From the NCBI GenBank assembly GCA_021815405.1, contig JAKAGV010000014.1, forward strand, positions 106,698-170,697: a DNA stretch of 64,000 nucleotides, given 5' to 3'. Shown here in pieces: positions 35,873 to 45,882 of this stretch. A program made the position numbers and the translations under genes. Position 1 is the first letter of the stretch. The number at the start of each line of letters is the position of its first letter. Under the pieces are notes generated by a model. The model saw only the letters and a program-made list of their open reading frames with translations. It searched no databases and was not told where the DNA came from. Source of the DNA: Bacteroidota bacterium (GTDB lineage Bacteria > Bacteroidota > Ignavibacteria > Ignavibacteriales > Ignavibacteriaceae).

Positions 35873-35945
35873 GTCCCGGTAATTTCTGGAATCCTTTTTC
35901 TCTCATTCCATCACTTGTCACCAGAAAGAACCGGGACAGCTTTTA
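35873..35945 (+). terminator. Long hairpin after nifJ
   Basis: GTCCCGGT (35873-35880) pairs with ACCGGGAC, and TTTCTGG/CCAGAAA extends the stem inside; CTTTTA follows. Placed 10 nt after the stop. It has a larger loop than typical intrinsic terminators. Confidence 0.6.
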
Positions 35946-36213
35946 CTAGATGCTGAGAATTCAGTAACCAGCATCTGGAAATTAGAACCATTTCATGTAC
36001 TCTCCTTATTGCTGCAGGAATAACTTCAGCAGACATGTTTTGCGCGGTAAGACTGCAGCATTTATTTAAAATTTAAAGAGGCTGACAACATATAAATTGC
36101 CAGCTTTTCTAATTTGATTTTAGATAACCCCAAGCATTTTTGGAAGTTAAAACACACCATCTGCAGTTACTCTTTATTAAATTAAAATAGATAAATAATG
36201 TTGAACTCTAAGC
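35946..36213. other. Intergenic region between nifJ and the DUF488 gene
   Basis: AT-rich with scattered CTGCAG/GCAGC words (AACTTCAGCAGACATG, GACTGCAGCATTTA). No gene, RNA or strong promoter was recognised. Confidence 0.35.
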
Positions 36214-36561
36214 ATGAAAATAAAAATAAAGCGTGTGTATGAAGGCTTCGACATAAAGGATGGAAGACGAGTACTTGTTGACCGCCTTTGGTCAAGAGGG
36301 CTGAAGAAAGAAGCTGCAAGAATTGATTTGTGGATGAAGGAAATTGCACCGTCAGACGAGCTTAGAAACTGGTTTGCACATGATCCGGCTAAATGGAATG
36401 ACTTTAAGAAAAAATATTTTGCAGAACTAAAGTCTAACCTAAAGCTGTGTGAAGAGCTTATTGGAAAAGAAAAAGGTACTCTAACGCTTCTATATAGCTC
36501 GAAGAATATTGAACATAACCAGGCAGTCGCTTTAAAAGAATTTCTTGAAAAATATTTTTAA
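36214..36561 (+). CDS. DUF488 family protein
   Basis: 115 residues. IKIKRVYEGFDIKDGRRVLV then DRLWSRGLKKEAARIDLWMK EIAPSD-EL is the DUF488 signature, with RNWFAHDPAKWNDFKKKY and TLTLLYSSKNIEHNQAVALK completing the family. Cytoplasmic, function unknown in the family (proposed nucleic-acid or stress related). It is followed 11 nt later by a DinB-like gene, probably cotranscribed. Confidence 0.92.
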   Translation: MKIKIKRVYEGFDIKDGRRVLVDRLWSRGLKKEAARIDLWMKEIAPSDELRNWFAHDPAKWNDFKKKYFAELKSNLKLCEELIGKEKGTLTLLYSSKNIEHNQAVALKEFLEKYF

Positions 36562-36572
36562 TAAGGAAGATT

Positions 36573-37091
36573 ATGAAAGAATTGAAAAATAATGTTTCGG
36601 AAGAATACTTGAGAGTAACCGGAGAAATTTTTAAACGATATAAATCTCTTGGTGATAAAACATTCGAACAGCTTGACGACGAGGATTTTTATTACCGCAC
36701 TGATGAAGACTCCAATTCGATTTCGATATTGATTCAGCACATCGGTGGTAACTTGGCTTCCCGGTTTACAGACTTTCTGACATCGGACGGAGAAAAATCC
36801 AACCGCACGAGAGACGAAGAATTTGAGGAACAAAATCTTACCAGAAAAAAGTTAATAGAGAAATGGGAAGAGGGCTGGAAGGTTTTCTTCATGGCATTCG
36901 AAAGTTTAAATGAAAGCGATCTCACCAAAGTAATAACGATAAGAAACGAACCGCATTCGGTAATCGAAGCCCTGGATAGAGCTGCTGCCCATTGTGCCTA
37001 CCATGTTGGTCAAATAGTAATGCTTGCAAAGCAAATTAAAAAATCAGAGTGGAAGACTTTGACAATTCCCAAAAAGAAGAGCGGCAAATAA
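36573..37091 (+). CDS. DinB-like / DUF1572 family protein
   Basis: 172 residues, helical. The metal-binding histidines of the DinB-like fold appear as LIQHIGGNLASRFTDFL, and AAAHCAYHVGQIVMLAKQIK near the C-terminus. Length and the GGNLxSRFTDFLTSDGEK stretch match DUF1572. These are metal-binding four-helix proteins related to thiol-dependent transferases (DinB superfamily). Ribosome-binding site AAGGAAG. Enzymatic activity unknown. Confidence 0.88.
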   Translation: MKELKNNVSEEYLRVTGEIFKRYKSLGDKTFEQLDDEDFYYRTDEDSNSISILIQHIGGNLASRFTDFLTSDGEKSNRTRDEEFEEQNLTRKKLIEKWEEGWKVFFMAFESLNESDLTKVITIRNEPHSVIEALDRAAAHCAYHVGQIVMLAKQIKKSEWKTLTIPKKKSGK

Positions 37092-37175
37092 CAGCGTCTT
37101 AGAAATAACCCTTTGTTTCACTTAGCAAGAGTAAAACATTTTTATTAATTTGCCGTATCTAATTACAAGGAATTA

Positions 37176-37877
37176 ATGAGCAATATTTTACTTGAAGTAA
37201 AAAACTTCAATGTTACACTTGACGGCATACCGATCTTATCCGATTTGAACTTTAAAGTTGAGGAAGGTGAGTTCCTAACAATAATGGGTCCTAACGGATC
37301 CGGTAAAACGGTTTTCGTTAAATCAATATTAGGGCTACTTCCTTACCATGGAGAATTGAAGTGGAATAAGAAACCCAAAATAGGTTATCTTCCTCAAGGA
37401 ATGAATCAATTGTCGGTTAGAGACACACCATTAACAGTAAAAGATTTCTTTTATTTGAAAAAGATTAAACAGGAAGAAGCGCTGAAGCATCTTTCTCTTG
37501 TTGGATTATCAAACGATATTTTTAATAAAAAAGCCGGATACCTTTCAGGCGGAGAATTCCAGCGAATGTTAATTGCCTGGGTATTAGCATCTCATCCGAA
37601 TATTCTGTTTTTAGATGAACCTACTTCAACAATAGATATAGTTGGCGGTAAAACTATTTACTCGCTTTTAAGAGACATCGGGCAAAGTCAAAATCTGACG
37701 ATCTTTAATGTTACACATGATCTTAATATAGTTTATGCACATTCAACACACGTTCTATGCTTGTCGAGGTTAGGTCACCGCTGTTACGGAGTGCCTGAAG
37801 AAATTTTAACTCCGGAGGTACTGCATGATATTTATAAATCAGATATAAAATTTTATAAGCATGAAAAGGAGAATTAG
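37176..37877 (+). CDS. Metal (Zn/Mn-type) ABC transporter, ATP-binding protein
   Basis: 233 residues. Walker A GPNGSGKTVFVK, Q-loop GYLPQGMNQL, signature LSGGEFQRMLIAW, Walker B ILFLDEPTS and H-loop NVTHDLNIVYAH are all intact. Sequence style and the downstream permease put it in the metal ABC (ZnuC/MntB-like) group. It ends 3 nt before the permease. No periplasmic binding protein gene accompanies the pair in this window. Confidence 0.93.
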   Translation: MSNILLEVKNFNVTLDGIPILSDLNFKVEEGEFLTIMGPNGSGKTVFVKSILGLLPYHGELKWNKKPKIGYLPQGMNQLSVRDTPLTVKDFFYLKKIKQEEALKHLSLVGLSNDIFNKKAGYLSGGEFQRMLIAWVLASHPNILFLDEPTSTIDIVGGKTIYSLLRDIGQSQNLTIFNVTHDLNIVYAHSTHVLCLSRLGHRCYGVPEEILTPEVLHDIYKSDIKFYKHEKEN

Positions 37878-37880
37878 CAG

Positions 37881-38648
37881 GTGCCAAATCAATTAATGCT
37901 GAGCTTAATCAGCGGAATATTCATCTCCGGTGCAGCAGCATATTTAGGAACAATAATGCTCTCGAAAAAAATGACAGTGGTTACCGATCCGCTTGGACAC
38001 CTTGCACTGCCTGGAGCTGCACTTGCAATGATATACGGATTCAACCTTTCATTAGGAGCTTTTCCCTTCGTTATACTCGGAATTTTTATTATCTGGCTTC
38101 TTGAACTGAAAACTAAACTGCCTATGGAAACTTTAACGGCAATTGTATTCGCAGCCGGAATTGGTATTGCATTTCTTTTCCTTCCGATTGATGAAGCGGA
38201 GGCAGCATTGATAGGGGATATCTCGAAGATAGGTTTTATTGAAACGATTGTTACCATAGTACTGGGCATTGCAGTTTTTATAACAGTAAACCAGAGCTAT
38301 TCTGAAATAATGCTGGCTAATATAAATGAAGATGTAGCAAAGGTTGAAGGAATAAATGTAAAGTTTTATAACTTAATTTATCTTTTGTCGGTAGCTGTCA
38401 TTGTTGCATTAGGAGTAAACCTGGTCGGCGGATTGATGACTGCGGCATTGGTTGCAATACCAGCGGCAGCAGCTAAGAACCTCAGCATTACGCTTGTACA
38501 ATATAGATGGCTGGCTATAATCTTCGGGATAATTTCTGCGATAGTCGGAATAACTGCTTCAACCTTCACCGGGCTTCCAGCAGGTCCGCTTGTTATTATT
38601 ACAAGCGGGATAATATTTCTAATTACTATACCGGCTGCTAAAGCTTAA
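37881..38648 (+). CDS. Metal (Zn/Mn-type) ABC transporter permease
   Basis: 255 residues from a GTG start with GGAG 9 nt upstream. About seven to eight membrane helices. KKMTVVTDPLGHLALPGAAL corresponds to the family signature of ZnuB/MntC permeases, and GVNLVGGLMTAALVAIPAAA the EAA-like loop. It pairs with the ATPase directly upstream. The binding protein must be encoded elsewhere or replaced. Ion specificity cannot be told. Confidence 0.92.
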   Translation: MPNQLMLSLISGIFISGAAAYLGTIMLSKKMTVVTDPLGHLALPGAALAMIYGFNLSLGAFPFVILGIFIIWLLELKTKLPMETLTAIVFAAGIGIAFLFLPIDEAEAALIGDISKIGFIETIVTIVLGIAVFITVNQSYSEIMLANINEDVAKVEGINVKFYNLIYLLSVAVIVALGVNLVGGLMTAALVAIPAAAAKNLSITLVQYRWLAIIFGIISAIVGITASTFTGLPAGPLVIITSGIIFLITIPAAKA

Positions 38649-38814
38649 TTACTTAGAGAAGGAATATGAAGCCTGTTAGAACTTTTTCACAACGTTTTCA
38701 AAACGATTTCAGAGGGTAATTAAAAGAGTAGAAGAAAAGAAGATAAGCCGGAGACGATAGTTAAATAATTTCAACATTCCATAAATATACTTTGCGTAAA
38801 GTGATTTAATAATC

Positions 38815-39156
38815 TTATAATACCATCGGTAATTCTCTTAATTGGTGATTAATCGGATCGAGAGCCAAACCCAAAGACGCAAGTGTGAAAGCACCAAGTA
38901 AAGTTGAATCATCAGTATCGCCGAAAATCACATCAGCTAAACCAATCTTATTTTCACACTTAAATAGTGCACCGCCTTTTTTCTTGGTAATTCTTGAACC
39001 ATCAGCCAATCTGAGCTCTTGTTCTGTAATCGGTTTAATTCCAAGGTTTTTTAAAATTGTCGAAGGAACAACAGAAAAGATTACGCCGGAGTCAATTAAG
39101 AATTCTACCTCTTGAGTAGTTTCAGGCTTTGCAGGGTTGTCTACTTCGATATTTAG
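38815..39156 (-). pseudogene. Truncated retropepsin-like (clan AA) aspartic protease
   Basis: Minus-strand reading from an in-frame stop at 39157: LNIEVDNPAKPETTQEVEFL, IDSGVIFSVVPSTILKNLGI, then DSTLLGAFTLASLGLALDPI NHQL. This is a clan AA aspartic protease of the small soluble type. The active-site motif D[ST]GA reads DSGV. No ATG or GTG precedes it, the first possible start being a TTG at 39009 after the active site, so the N-terminus is lost. Likely a decayed remnant of a toxin-antitoxin-style or orphan protease gene. Confidence 0.65.
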
Positions 39157-39428
39157 TTAATCTAATCTTTTATTTTAGGAAAAATATCCCTGATTCAAAT
39201 TTTTACTTTAATTTACAAGAATAAATTACCGCCGCTGTCTTCAACACGCATAGCAGTGTTTTCAGATAAGGTTAATCCATCAGTGGAACAGTTGTTATCA
39301 AACACAATCGAAATTAATATAAATAATTCATTTCCATTTGTATTGATTTGTAATTTTCGATTCTTTAATATTGCCTGCCTTTAAAAAGAATTTTAGAGTT
39401 AATATCATTATAGCAAGTAAAAACATTG
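39157..39428. other. Gap with a short coding-like remnant on the minus strand
   Basis: At 39213-39305 (minus) a 30-codon reading gives CSTDGLTLSENTAMRVEDSG then GNLFL and a stop, GC-richer than the surroundings. It may be the tail of a lost gene. Family not recognised. Confidence 0.3.
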
Positions 39429-39845
39429 ATGAATAAGTTTGTCAAATCCGGATCAAAGCTTTTTATCTTTACTGCTTGCTTCTTTATTTTTACAGTTTTT
39501 TTTGATCAGGCAAATCTTCTTGATATATTCTTAGGCAACGATAACAGTATCGATATTGAGCACCCGGAAGAAGTTCAGCAAACATTAGTTGACTCTCCTA
39601 CCATATTCAATCATGTCGATTATAATGTCCGTAGAATCAATACCGATACAAAAGTAAAGCACAACAAGAATCTAAAGTTACCTGCTAAGAGGGTTATAAT
39701 TGACGAGGATAGTCCATCGACTGAAACAATTCTTTTCGATGTTTCTATTCTTGGGCAAAGCTTTGCAGACGAAGAAACGACCGACTATTCATTTGTAACC
39801 ATAACCGAATCTCTATACCTCCATAACAAGACACTTCTGATTTAG
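39429..39845 (+). CDS. Hypothetical small secreted or membrane-anchored protein
   Basis: 138 residues from ATG 39429. One hydrophobic segment (~11-28, LFIFTACFFIFTVFFDQA) is a signal anchor or signal peptide. The rest is polar (IEHPEEVQQTLVDSPTIFNH, KHNKNLKLPAKRVIID) with no recognised domain. It precedes the RND efflux genes but a hairpin and 300 nt separate them, so it may be independent. Confidence 0.5.
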   Translation: MNKFVKSGSKLFIFTACFFIFTVFFDQANLLDIFLGNDNSIDIEHPEEVQQTLVDSPTIFNHVDYNVRRINTDTKVKHNKNLKLPAKRVIIDEDSPSTETILFDVSILGQSFADEETTDYSFVTITESLYLHNKTLLI

Positions 39846-39870
39846 AATTCAACCGCAAAAAACTTAAATC

Positions 39871-39936
39871 TGCTGCTCTGCATCTTTGCTTTCAAACTGG
39901 TTGAAAAATACCAGGTATTGAGCAGAGCTGTTTTGT
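39871..39936 (+). terminator. Structured three-stem region between the small ORF and the efflux operon
   Basis: GCTCTGC (39875-39881) pairs with GCAGAGC (39922-39928), enclosing TTTCAA-ACTGG-TTGAAA and ATACC-AGGTAT hairpins; TGTTTTGTT follows. A possible terminator or leader RNA structure. The rest of the gap to 40153 shows nothing clear. Confidence 0.45.
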
Positions 39937-40153
39937 TGATTTGATTATAGTTAATCAAAAAGAGTAATATAAAACAGCAGACTTGTCTGGCAATATCAAT
40001 GTGCAGAAACCGGTTTTTTCAGAGCAGCCTACAAATTAAGGAACTTCACTTTACTATACTTAATACTTCATCGAGAAGGTATTAGGGAAATATTGCTGTG
40101 GTGGCGCAGTAATTAAGCAAAGTTAGGAATAATATTTCAATTAAGGATTTTGT

Positions 40154-41146
40154 ATGATTAAGATAGCGTTAATCTCGTTAGCAATTTTGATGATAGTTAT
40201 AACTTTTCAGGCATGCAAGGGGTCTGAGAAATATACAAAGACTTTGGAGACAAGCTCCTCAGTACCGCAGGTACTTGATGAAGGTAATGAAATTGTATTT
40301 CCTGGATCAATACTGGATTTGCCGCAATTCAAAATAGATACTGTGCATGAAACCACAATGGAGCTTTCAATTTCTGCCCCAGTATATAATTTAGTAAGTG
40401 TCATTAAGTCGGATATCATAGGCAAAAAATTATACCTTTTCGAAAATCAAGATATTACCGATCTGTACTCAAGTTATCTTACGAGCCTTGCAACAATGAA
40501 ACATTCATCGTTAGTTTTACAGCGAGTGAAGAGTCTTTTCGCACACGGCATAGCGCCGGCAAAGGACTTGCAAGACGCAGAACAGGATTACGCCTCAACT
40601 CAAACTAGTCTTGCCGATAACATCAGCAAACTGACAGCCGCAGGAATAAATCCTAAAGAACTTGAACAAGCACCAGCAGGAAGTATCTGGGCGATAGCAG
40701 ATATTGACGAAGAACAAATAGGTGAGATTAAGCTGTATTCGAGAGTAGATATTGAATATGATGCCTATCAGGGCGAACATTTCTCCGGCGTAATTTCATC
40801 AGTAGGTGAGGTTGTTGATCCGGTTACGCGTAAAGAGAAAGTCAGGATTTCAATTATAAATCCTGATGGAAAGCTGCGTCCCGGAATGTTTGGAACGGCT
40901 CATTTCCTTAACGGCTCGATGAAAGTTGTTGCAGTTCCATCTACAAGCGTAATACGTGAAGACAACGGCGCGATGTCTGTCTGGGTTACTTCTGATTACC
41001 GCCATTTCAAAATGCGTCAAGTAAGGATAGGACAGCAGAGCAACAATGATGATCAGATTCTGGATGGACTAAAGCCGGGTGAGCTTGTAGTTGCCAAAGG
41101 AGGAATATTCCTTAGCAACATGAACCAGGTTGACCCAACGGATTAA
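40154..41146 (+). CDS. RND efflux periplasmic adaptor (CusB/CzcB-like), lipoprotein
   Basis: 330 residues with lipobox TFQAC (Cys about 22). The short hairpin region (LYSSYLTSLATMKHSSLVLQ, RVKSLFAHGIAPAKDLQDAE) and GSIWAIADIDEEQIGEI, then GEVVDPVTRKEKVRISIINP and GKLRPGMFGTAHF are typical of compact adaptors in Bacteroidota heavy-metal efflux operons. It joins the inner-membrane pump to the TolC-like channel. First gene of the efflux operon. Confidence 0.9.
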   Translation: MIKIALISLAILMIVITFQACKGSEKYTKTLETSSSVPQVLDEGNEIVFPGSILDLPQFKIDTVHETTMELSISAPVYNLVSVIKSDIIGKKLYLFENQDITDLYSSYLTSLATMKHSSLVLQRVKSLFAHGIAPAKDLQDAEQDYASTQTSLADNISKLTAAGINPKELEQAPAGSIWAIADIDEEQIGEIKLYSRVDIEYDAYQGEHFSGVISSVGEVVDPVTRKEKVRISIINPDGKLRPGMFGTAHFLNGSMKVVAVPSTSVIREDNGAMSVWVTSDYRHFKMRQVRIGQQSNNDDQILDGLKPGELVVAKGGIFLSNMNQVDPTD

Positions 41147-41160
41147 GGAGACAAACAACA

Positions 41161-44100
41161 ATGCTTAAATCAGTAGTTGCATTTTGTCTAAGCCGAAGGG
41201 CAATAATAATTCTTGGTCTTATTTTATTTGTTGGTGCCGGTTATTTTGCATATATGGAGCTCAACATAGAGGCGTACCCGAATCCTACTCCGGTAATTCT
41301 GGAAATTACAGCCCAGGCACCGGGTCTATCCGCCGAAGAAATGGAACGTTATTTTACTCTTCCGATAGAGACTGGTCTTTATACGGTTCCGGGAATAAAA
41401 ATAATCCGATCAACATCATTTTATGGATTATCTTTTGTGAGTGTGACATTTAAGTATGGAGTTGATTATCATTTTGCATATAGCCAAACTGCAGTTGCTC
41501 TTCAACAGAATGTAAGTCTGCCCGGAGGGGTCACTCCAACTATTCAGCAGAGCAGCACGACCGGCGAGATTTATCGTTATCAGGTTATCGGTCCTAAAGG
41601 ATTTGGAGAAGCTAACCTCCGTACTATAAACACATGGATAGTGACCAGAAGGCTATTATCGATTCCGGGCATTGTTCAGGTAAATCCATGGGGCGGACCT
41701 ACAAAAGAATTCGAAGTTGATGTTGATCCGCAAAAGCTCCAGGCATACAATATAACAATTCCGCAGGTGCTTAATGCATTGTCAAACTCCAATATCAATG
41801 TAGGCGGACGTGAAATCAGGATCGGGCAGCAGTCAATTAACATTCGGGGCATCGGGCTTATAAACGACGGCGGCAATGACGACTTGACACAAGGCTATAA
41901 AGTCAGCGATATCGAAAATGTAGTTCTTACACAGAAGAATGGTGTACCGGTTCTGGTTAAAGATGTTGCAAATGTTATTGTTGGTCACTTACCGAGACTC
42001 GGAATTTGGGGGCGGGACTCTCTTGATGACGGTGTTGCGGGGATTGTTGTAATGAGCCGGGATGAACATGCAAGAGATATGCTGCCGAAGGTTAGGCAGG
42101 CAATTTATAACCTGAACCACGATGGAAGCTTGCCTTCCGGTGTAAAAGTTGTCCCTTTTTATGATAGAGGTCAGCTCATCTCTATTACAACAGATACAGT
42201 TCTGCATAATTTAATTTTCGGAATCATCCTGGTATTTTTTATTCAGTGGTTGTTTCTTGGAAATCTGCGGAGTGCATTAATTGTCGGAATGAATATTCCG
42301 TTTGCTTTATTGTTTGCAATAATCATCTTAGTTATTAGAGGCGAAAGCGCAAATCTTCTTTCTATCGGTGCTGTTGATCTGGGAATTATTGTTGACTCGG
42401 CGGTAATTCTTGTAGAAAACATTTTCCGTAATTTTCAGCGCGGTACGGAAGAAAAGCAATCGCTACTTCAGAAACTTGCAGAAGGTGATTGGGGACCCGA
42501 TCCTACAAGATCTTCTGCGCACACAGCAACCGGCAACGGATGGACCGACCGATTAAGATTAATTCTTGTCAGTGCCCTGCAAATTGATAAAGCAGTTTTG
42601 TTCTCAACTTTAATTACAGTAGCTGCGTTTGTTCCTCTTTTTACTATGACTGGTGTTGAAGGGGCAATATTTGGTCCGATGGCACGGACGTATGCCTATG
42701 CATTAGGCGGAGCTTTGATCGCGACATTTACAGTCACTCCCGTTTTATCTTCTATATTACTGCCGGAACAGTTAAAGGATTATGAAACAATAGTTGTCCG
42801 GGCTTTACATCGAATTTATAAGCCTGCACTTCGCTTTTCTTTGAACCACAGAGTGCTTGCCGTAAGTGCCGGAATTATATTTATCGGAATTGCCTACTTG
42901 TTGTCGACTCGTCTCGGCAGCGAATTTTTACCGCAGTTAGAGGAAAATAATTTTTGGATCCGCGCATCAATGCCTACAACTTTATCACTGCAAGACGGCG
43001 AAGCTATGGCGAGAAGAATGAGGCTGATTCTTATGAAATATCCCGAAGTAGTTACCGTAACCTCACAACTCGGCAGACCCGACGACGGTAGCGATGCATC
43101 ACCGTTTTCAAATGTTGAATTGTTTGCACCGTTAAAGCCGCCAAGCAAGTGGCCTATGGGCATGACTAAGAAAAAATTAACCTCTTTAATAAGTAATGAA
43201 TTCCAGCATTATTTCCCTGGTGTCAGCTTTACCTATTCACAGTATATTCAAGATAATATTGAAGAGGCAATGTCCGGCGTAAAAGGAGCTAATTCAGTTA
43301 AAATTCTTGGTCCCAATTTAGATACCCTAACTGCATTGGCAAATCGAGCCGAAGATATAATGAGCAGAGTAAGAGGCATTACTGACTTAGGAATATTTCC
43401 TGTGCTTGGGCAGCCGAACTTAAATATTAAAATTAATCGTAAAATGGCAGCAAGGTACGGACTTAATATCAGCGATATTACTTCCGTAATTCAAGCAGCG
43501 TTAAGCGGTGCAGTTGCTACTACCGTATTTGAAAGTTACAGGCAATTTGATTTAGTCGTGCGTTATTCTCACGAATATCGCAACAGCATAAATAAAATTC
43601 GAAATATAAAAGTTGCTTATCCAACAAGCAGCGGCGTCAACGCATATATTCCTTTGGATGAGCTGGCAGATATCAAGATGGATAATGGAGCTTCATGGAT
43701 TTATCATGAAAGCGGCGAGCGTTTTATTCCAATTAAGTTTAGTGTCCGTGGACGCGACCTTGGCAGCGCAGTCTCGGAAGCACAAAGGCTAATTAAAAAG
43801 AAAATGAAGCTTCCAAGCGGCTACCATATTGTTTGGGCAGGCGAATTCGGCGAACTTCAGGCTGCAAACAAGCGTCTTGCTATTATTGTACCTATTACTT
43901 TGGTAATCATACTGGGGATGCTCTATGTAATGTTCAACTCATGGATGGAATCGCTCCTGGCTCTTTCAGGGATGCCGTTTGCAATAGCAGGTGGATTCCT
44001 GGCTCTTTATGTCTCCGGCATTTCATTCAGTATCTCCGCTGCAATTGGCTTTATATCGCTTTTCGGTGTTTCGGTAATGAACGGCATTTTGCTTATTAAC

Positions 44101-44415
44101 TATTATCATCAGGCAAGGCTGCGCGGGAGATCAGTGGTGGATGCAATGTTTCATTCAGCTTCAACACAAATGAGACCACTGCTTATGATAAGCTTTTCTG
44201 CATGCATCGGACTGTTTCCTGCGGCTATTTCAACCGGTATTGGAAGCCAGGTGCAGAAGCCGCTTGCAACTGTAATTGTCGGCGGTATGTTAATCGGACC
44301 AATCATGCTTTTGCTTGTTGCACCGGCATTGAAAGTCATATTCTTCAGCCGTAAAGAGAACGCGGCAGCGAAGGCACTATCAGAGGTAAACTACAACAAT
44401 GAGGGTATTGAATGA
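41161..44415 (+). CDS. RND efflux pump, heavy-metal (CusA/CzcA) family
   Basis: 1084 residues with the 12-helix RND layout: helix at ~13-30, periplasmic porter domain, helices ~345-460, ~515-560, ~565-585, second porter domain, final helices ~905-1070. YFTLPIETGLYTVPGI and QQSSTTGEIYRYQVIGP, DLGIIVDSAVILVENIF (the proton-relay region; the second position is Asp-rich as in HME pumps) support HME-RND. Ribosome-binding site AAGGAG. An extra ~30-residue loop follows the VENIF helix (QSLLQKLAEGDWGPDPTRSS). Metal specificity is not evident. Confidence 0.94.
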   Translation: MLKSVVAFCLSRRAIIILGLILFVGAGYFAYMELNIEAYPNPTPVILEITAQAPGLSAEEMERYFTLPIETGLYTVPGIKIIRSTSFYGLSFVSVTFKYGVDYHFAYSQTAVALQQNVSLPGGVTPTIQQSSTTGEIYRYQVIGPKGFGEANLRTINTWIVTRRLLSIPGIVQVNPWGGPTKEFEVDVDPQKLQAYNITIPQVLNALSNSNINVGGREIRIGQQSINIRGIGLINDGGNDDLTQGYKVSDIENVVLTQKNGVPVLVKDVANVIVGHLPRLGIWGRDSLDDGVAGIVVMSRDEHARDMLPKVRQAIYNLNHDGSLPSGVKVVPFYDRGQLISITTDTVLHNLIFGIILVFFIQWLFLGNLRSALIVGMNIPFALLFAIIILVIRGESANLLSIGAVDLGIIVDSAVILVENIFRNFQRGTEEKQSLLQKLAEGDWGPDPTRSSAHTATGNGWTDRLRLILVSALQIDKAVLFSTLITVAAFVPLFTMTGVEGAIFGPMARTYAYALGGALIATFTVTPVLSSILLPEQLKDYETIVVRALHRIYKPALRFSLNHRVLAVSAGIIFIGIAYLLSTRLGSEFLPQLEENNFWIRASMPTTLSLQDGEAMARRMRLILMKYPEVVTVTSQLGRPDDGSDASPFSNVELFAPLKPPSKWPMGMTKKKLTSLISNEFQHYFPGVSFTYSQYIQDNIEEAMSGVKGANSVKILGPNLDTLTALANRAEDIMSRVRGITDLGIFPVLGQPNLNIKINRKMAARYGLNISDITSVIQAALSGAVATTVFESYRQFDLVVRYSHEYRNSINKIRNIKVAYPTSSGVNAYIPLDELADIKMDNGASWIYHESGERFIPIKFSVRGRDLGSAVSEAQRLIKKKMKLPSGYHIVWAGEFGELQAANKRLAIIVPITLVIILGMLYVMFNSWMESLLALSGMPFAIAGGFLALYVSGISFSISAAIGFISLFGVSVMNGILLINYYHQARLRGRSVVDAMFHSASTQMRPLLMISFSACIGLFPAAISTGIGSQVQKPLATVIVGGMLIGPIMLLLVAPALKVIFFSRKENAAAKALSEVNYNNEGIE

Positions 44416-45818
44416 TGGTTCGATGTAATAAAAAAATAATATTAATTTGCAGTATTATAAGTTTCTTGATGATGCCGCATAAAGTCTTATCGGCAGGGCA
44501 AAAGTTAAACGCCGCTCTTTACCATGGTACAGCTTCTGATTCCGCTGATTATAAATATTCATTAGATTCGCTTCTTCAATGGAAAGCAAATGATACATTG
44601 CCCGGAGAACGCTATATCGGCTTTAAAAAATTTCTTGCCGAGGTAGCTGCTCATAATCTTGATTATGCGGTTCAGAAATACAACATCTCAATTGCCCAGG
44701 CAGAAATTACAGTGTCTAAACTTTACCCCGATCCGTCACTTTCGGTAGCCTGGACAAAGGATATTTCAAGCGTTCCTTCAAATCAAAAATTTGGAGATGT
44801 TTGGAACGTTGGAGCCTCCGAAACAATTCTGCTTGGCAATAAGATAAATGCCCGAAGGAATGTTGCAGAGGAAAATGAAAATATAAGTGAGGCACAGACC
44901 GAAGACTTCTTCCGCAGTCTTCGGGCTACCGCTGCTCAAGCTTATATTGCTGCACTCATAGCAGATTCAACGTATATGGCAGACGTTCGAACTTACCAAA
45001 ATCTTGCAGAGCTTGTCCGCATAAATGAGCGCCGTGTAAAAGCCGGGGATTTAGGAAAGATAGATTTAGTTCAGTCGCGTGTTGATGCGATACAAGCCCG
45101 TGGAGTTGTACTGCAGGCAGATGCATCACGGCAGCAGGCGTTTATATCTTTGGGACAGTTAATGGGAAAAAGCAGTTCGAAAATTTTATACAGACCAATT
45201 GGAAATATTTCTTTCCCGTCAGAGTCATTCAATCTTGATTCTTTAATTGAACAAGCAAAGAAAACACGACCGGATGTTATTGCTGCTCGTTATGCAGTAG
45301 AATCTGCGCGGCTTAATCTGAATCTAGCAGGAGCAGAACGCTGGCCTGATTTAACTGTTGGCGCGGTTTATTCATATACTGGTACTTCAACAAACCAAGT
45401 CGCACCATTTCCGGGTGAAAAGTCACTTAATCTTAATATTTCATTACCGATCCCGTTTTCGGATATATTTAATAGGGGTACATTGCAAGTAGCAGAGCTT
45501 TCTTACGAACAGGCTCAAAAATCTTTAGAAGTAACCGAATTAAAGGCAGCGACGGATGTGAGGTTGGCGTATGTTCAATATCAATTGGCAAAACAACAAT
45601 TCTTACAATATTCACGAGACTTAATTACCGATGCAAACAACGTAAGTAATGCCAGGCTTTACAGTTTTGTTGCGGGTAATGCATCTCTGCTTGACGTGTT
45701 GACTGCTGAGAATACGCTTGCAAGCGTTTACCTTGCATATTATGGTGCTTTGTCAAACTATGTGAACACAATAATCGTTTTGGAAAAAGCGTCCGGAGTT
45801 TGGGACATAGAATTATAA
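44412..45818 (+). CDS. Outer-membrane efflux channel (TolC/CusC-like)
   Basis: 468 residues overlapping the pump by 4 nt (ATGA). Signal peptide ~1-27. Two repeated OEP halves are visible: HNLDYAVQKYNISIAQAEIT ... and RPDVIAARYAVESARLNLNL, each followed by alpha-hairpin sequence and a beta segment (SLNLNISLPIPFSDIFNRGT). It completes the adaptor-pump-channel tripartite system. Confidence 0.93.
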   Translation: MMVRCNKKIILICSIISFLMMPHKVLSAGQKLNAALYHGTASDSADYKYSLDSLLQWKANDTLPGERYIGFKKFLAEVAAHNLDYAVQKYNISIAQAEITVSKLYPDPSLSVAWTKDISSVPSNQKFGDVWNVGASETILLGNKINARRNVAEENENISEAQTEDFFRSLRATAAQAYIAALIADSTYMADVRTYQNLAELVRINERRVKAGDLGKIDLVQSRVDAIQARGVVLQADASRQQAFISLGQLMGKSSSKILYRPIGNISFPSESFNLDSLIEQAKKTRPDVIAARYAVESARLNLNLAGAERWPDLTVGAVYSYTGTSTNQVAPFPGEKSLNLNISLPIPFSDIFNRGTLQVAELSYEQAQKSLEVTELKAATDVRLAYVQYQLAKQQFLQYSRDLITDANNVSNARLYSFVAGNASLLDVLTAENTLASVYLAYYGALSNYVNTIIVLEKASGVWDIEL

Positions 45819-45882
45819 AATCATATTGATTAAAAAAATAATTTTAGAAAAGAAATTAATCATGTTTAATGGAGATAATAAA

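Noticed and set aside
40154..41146. RND adaptor with an apparent deletion of half the lipoyl domain.
   Set aside because: The compact layout (LYSSYL... directly to GSIWAIADIDEE) matches a known short adaptor style in Bacteroidota, so it is not evidence of a defect.
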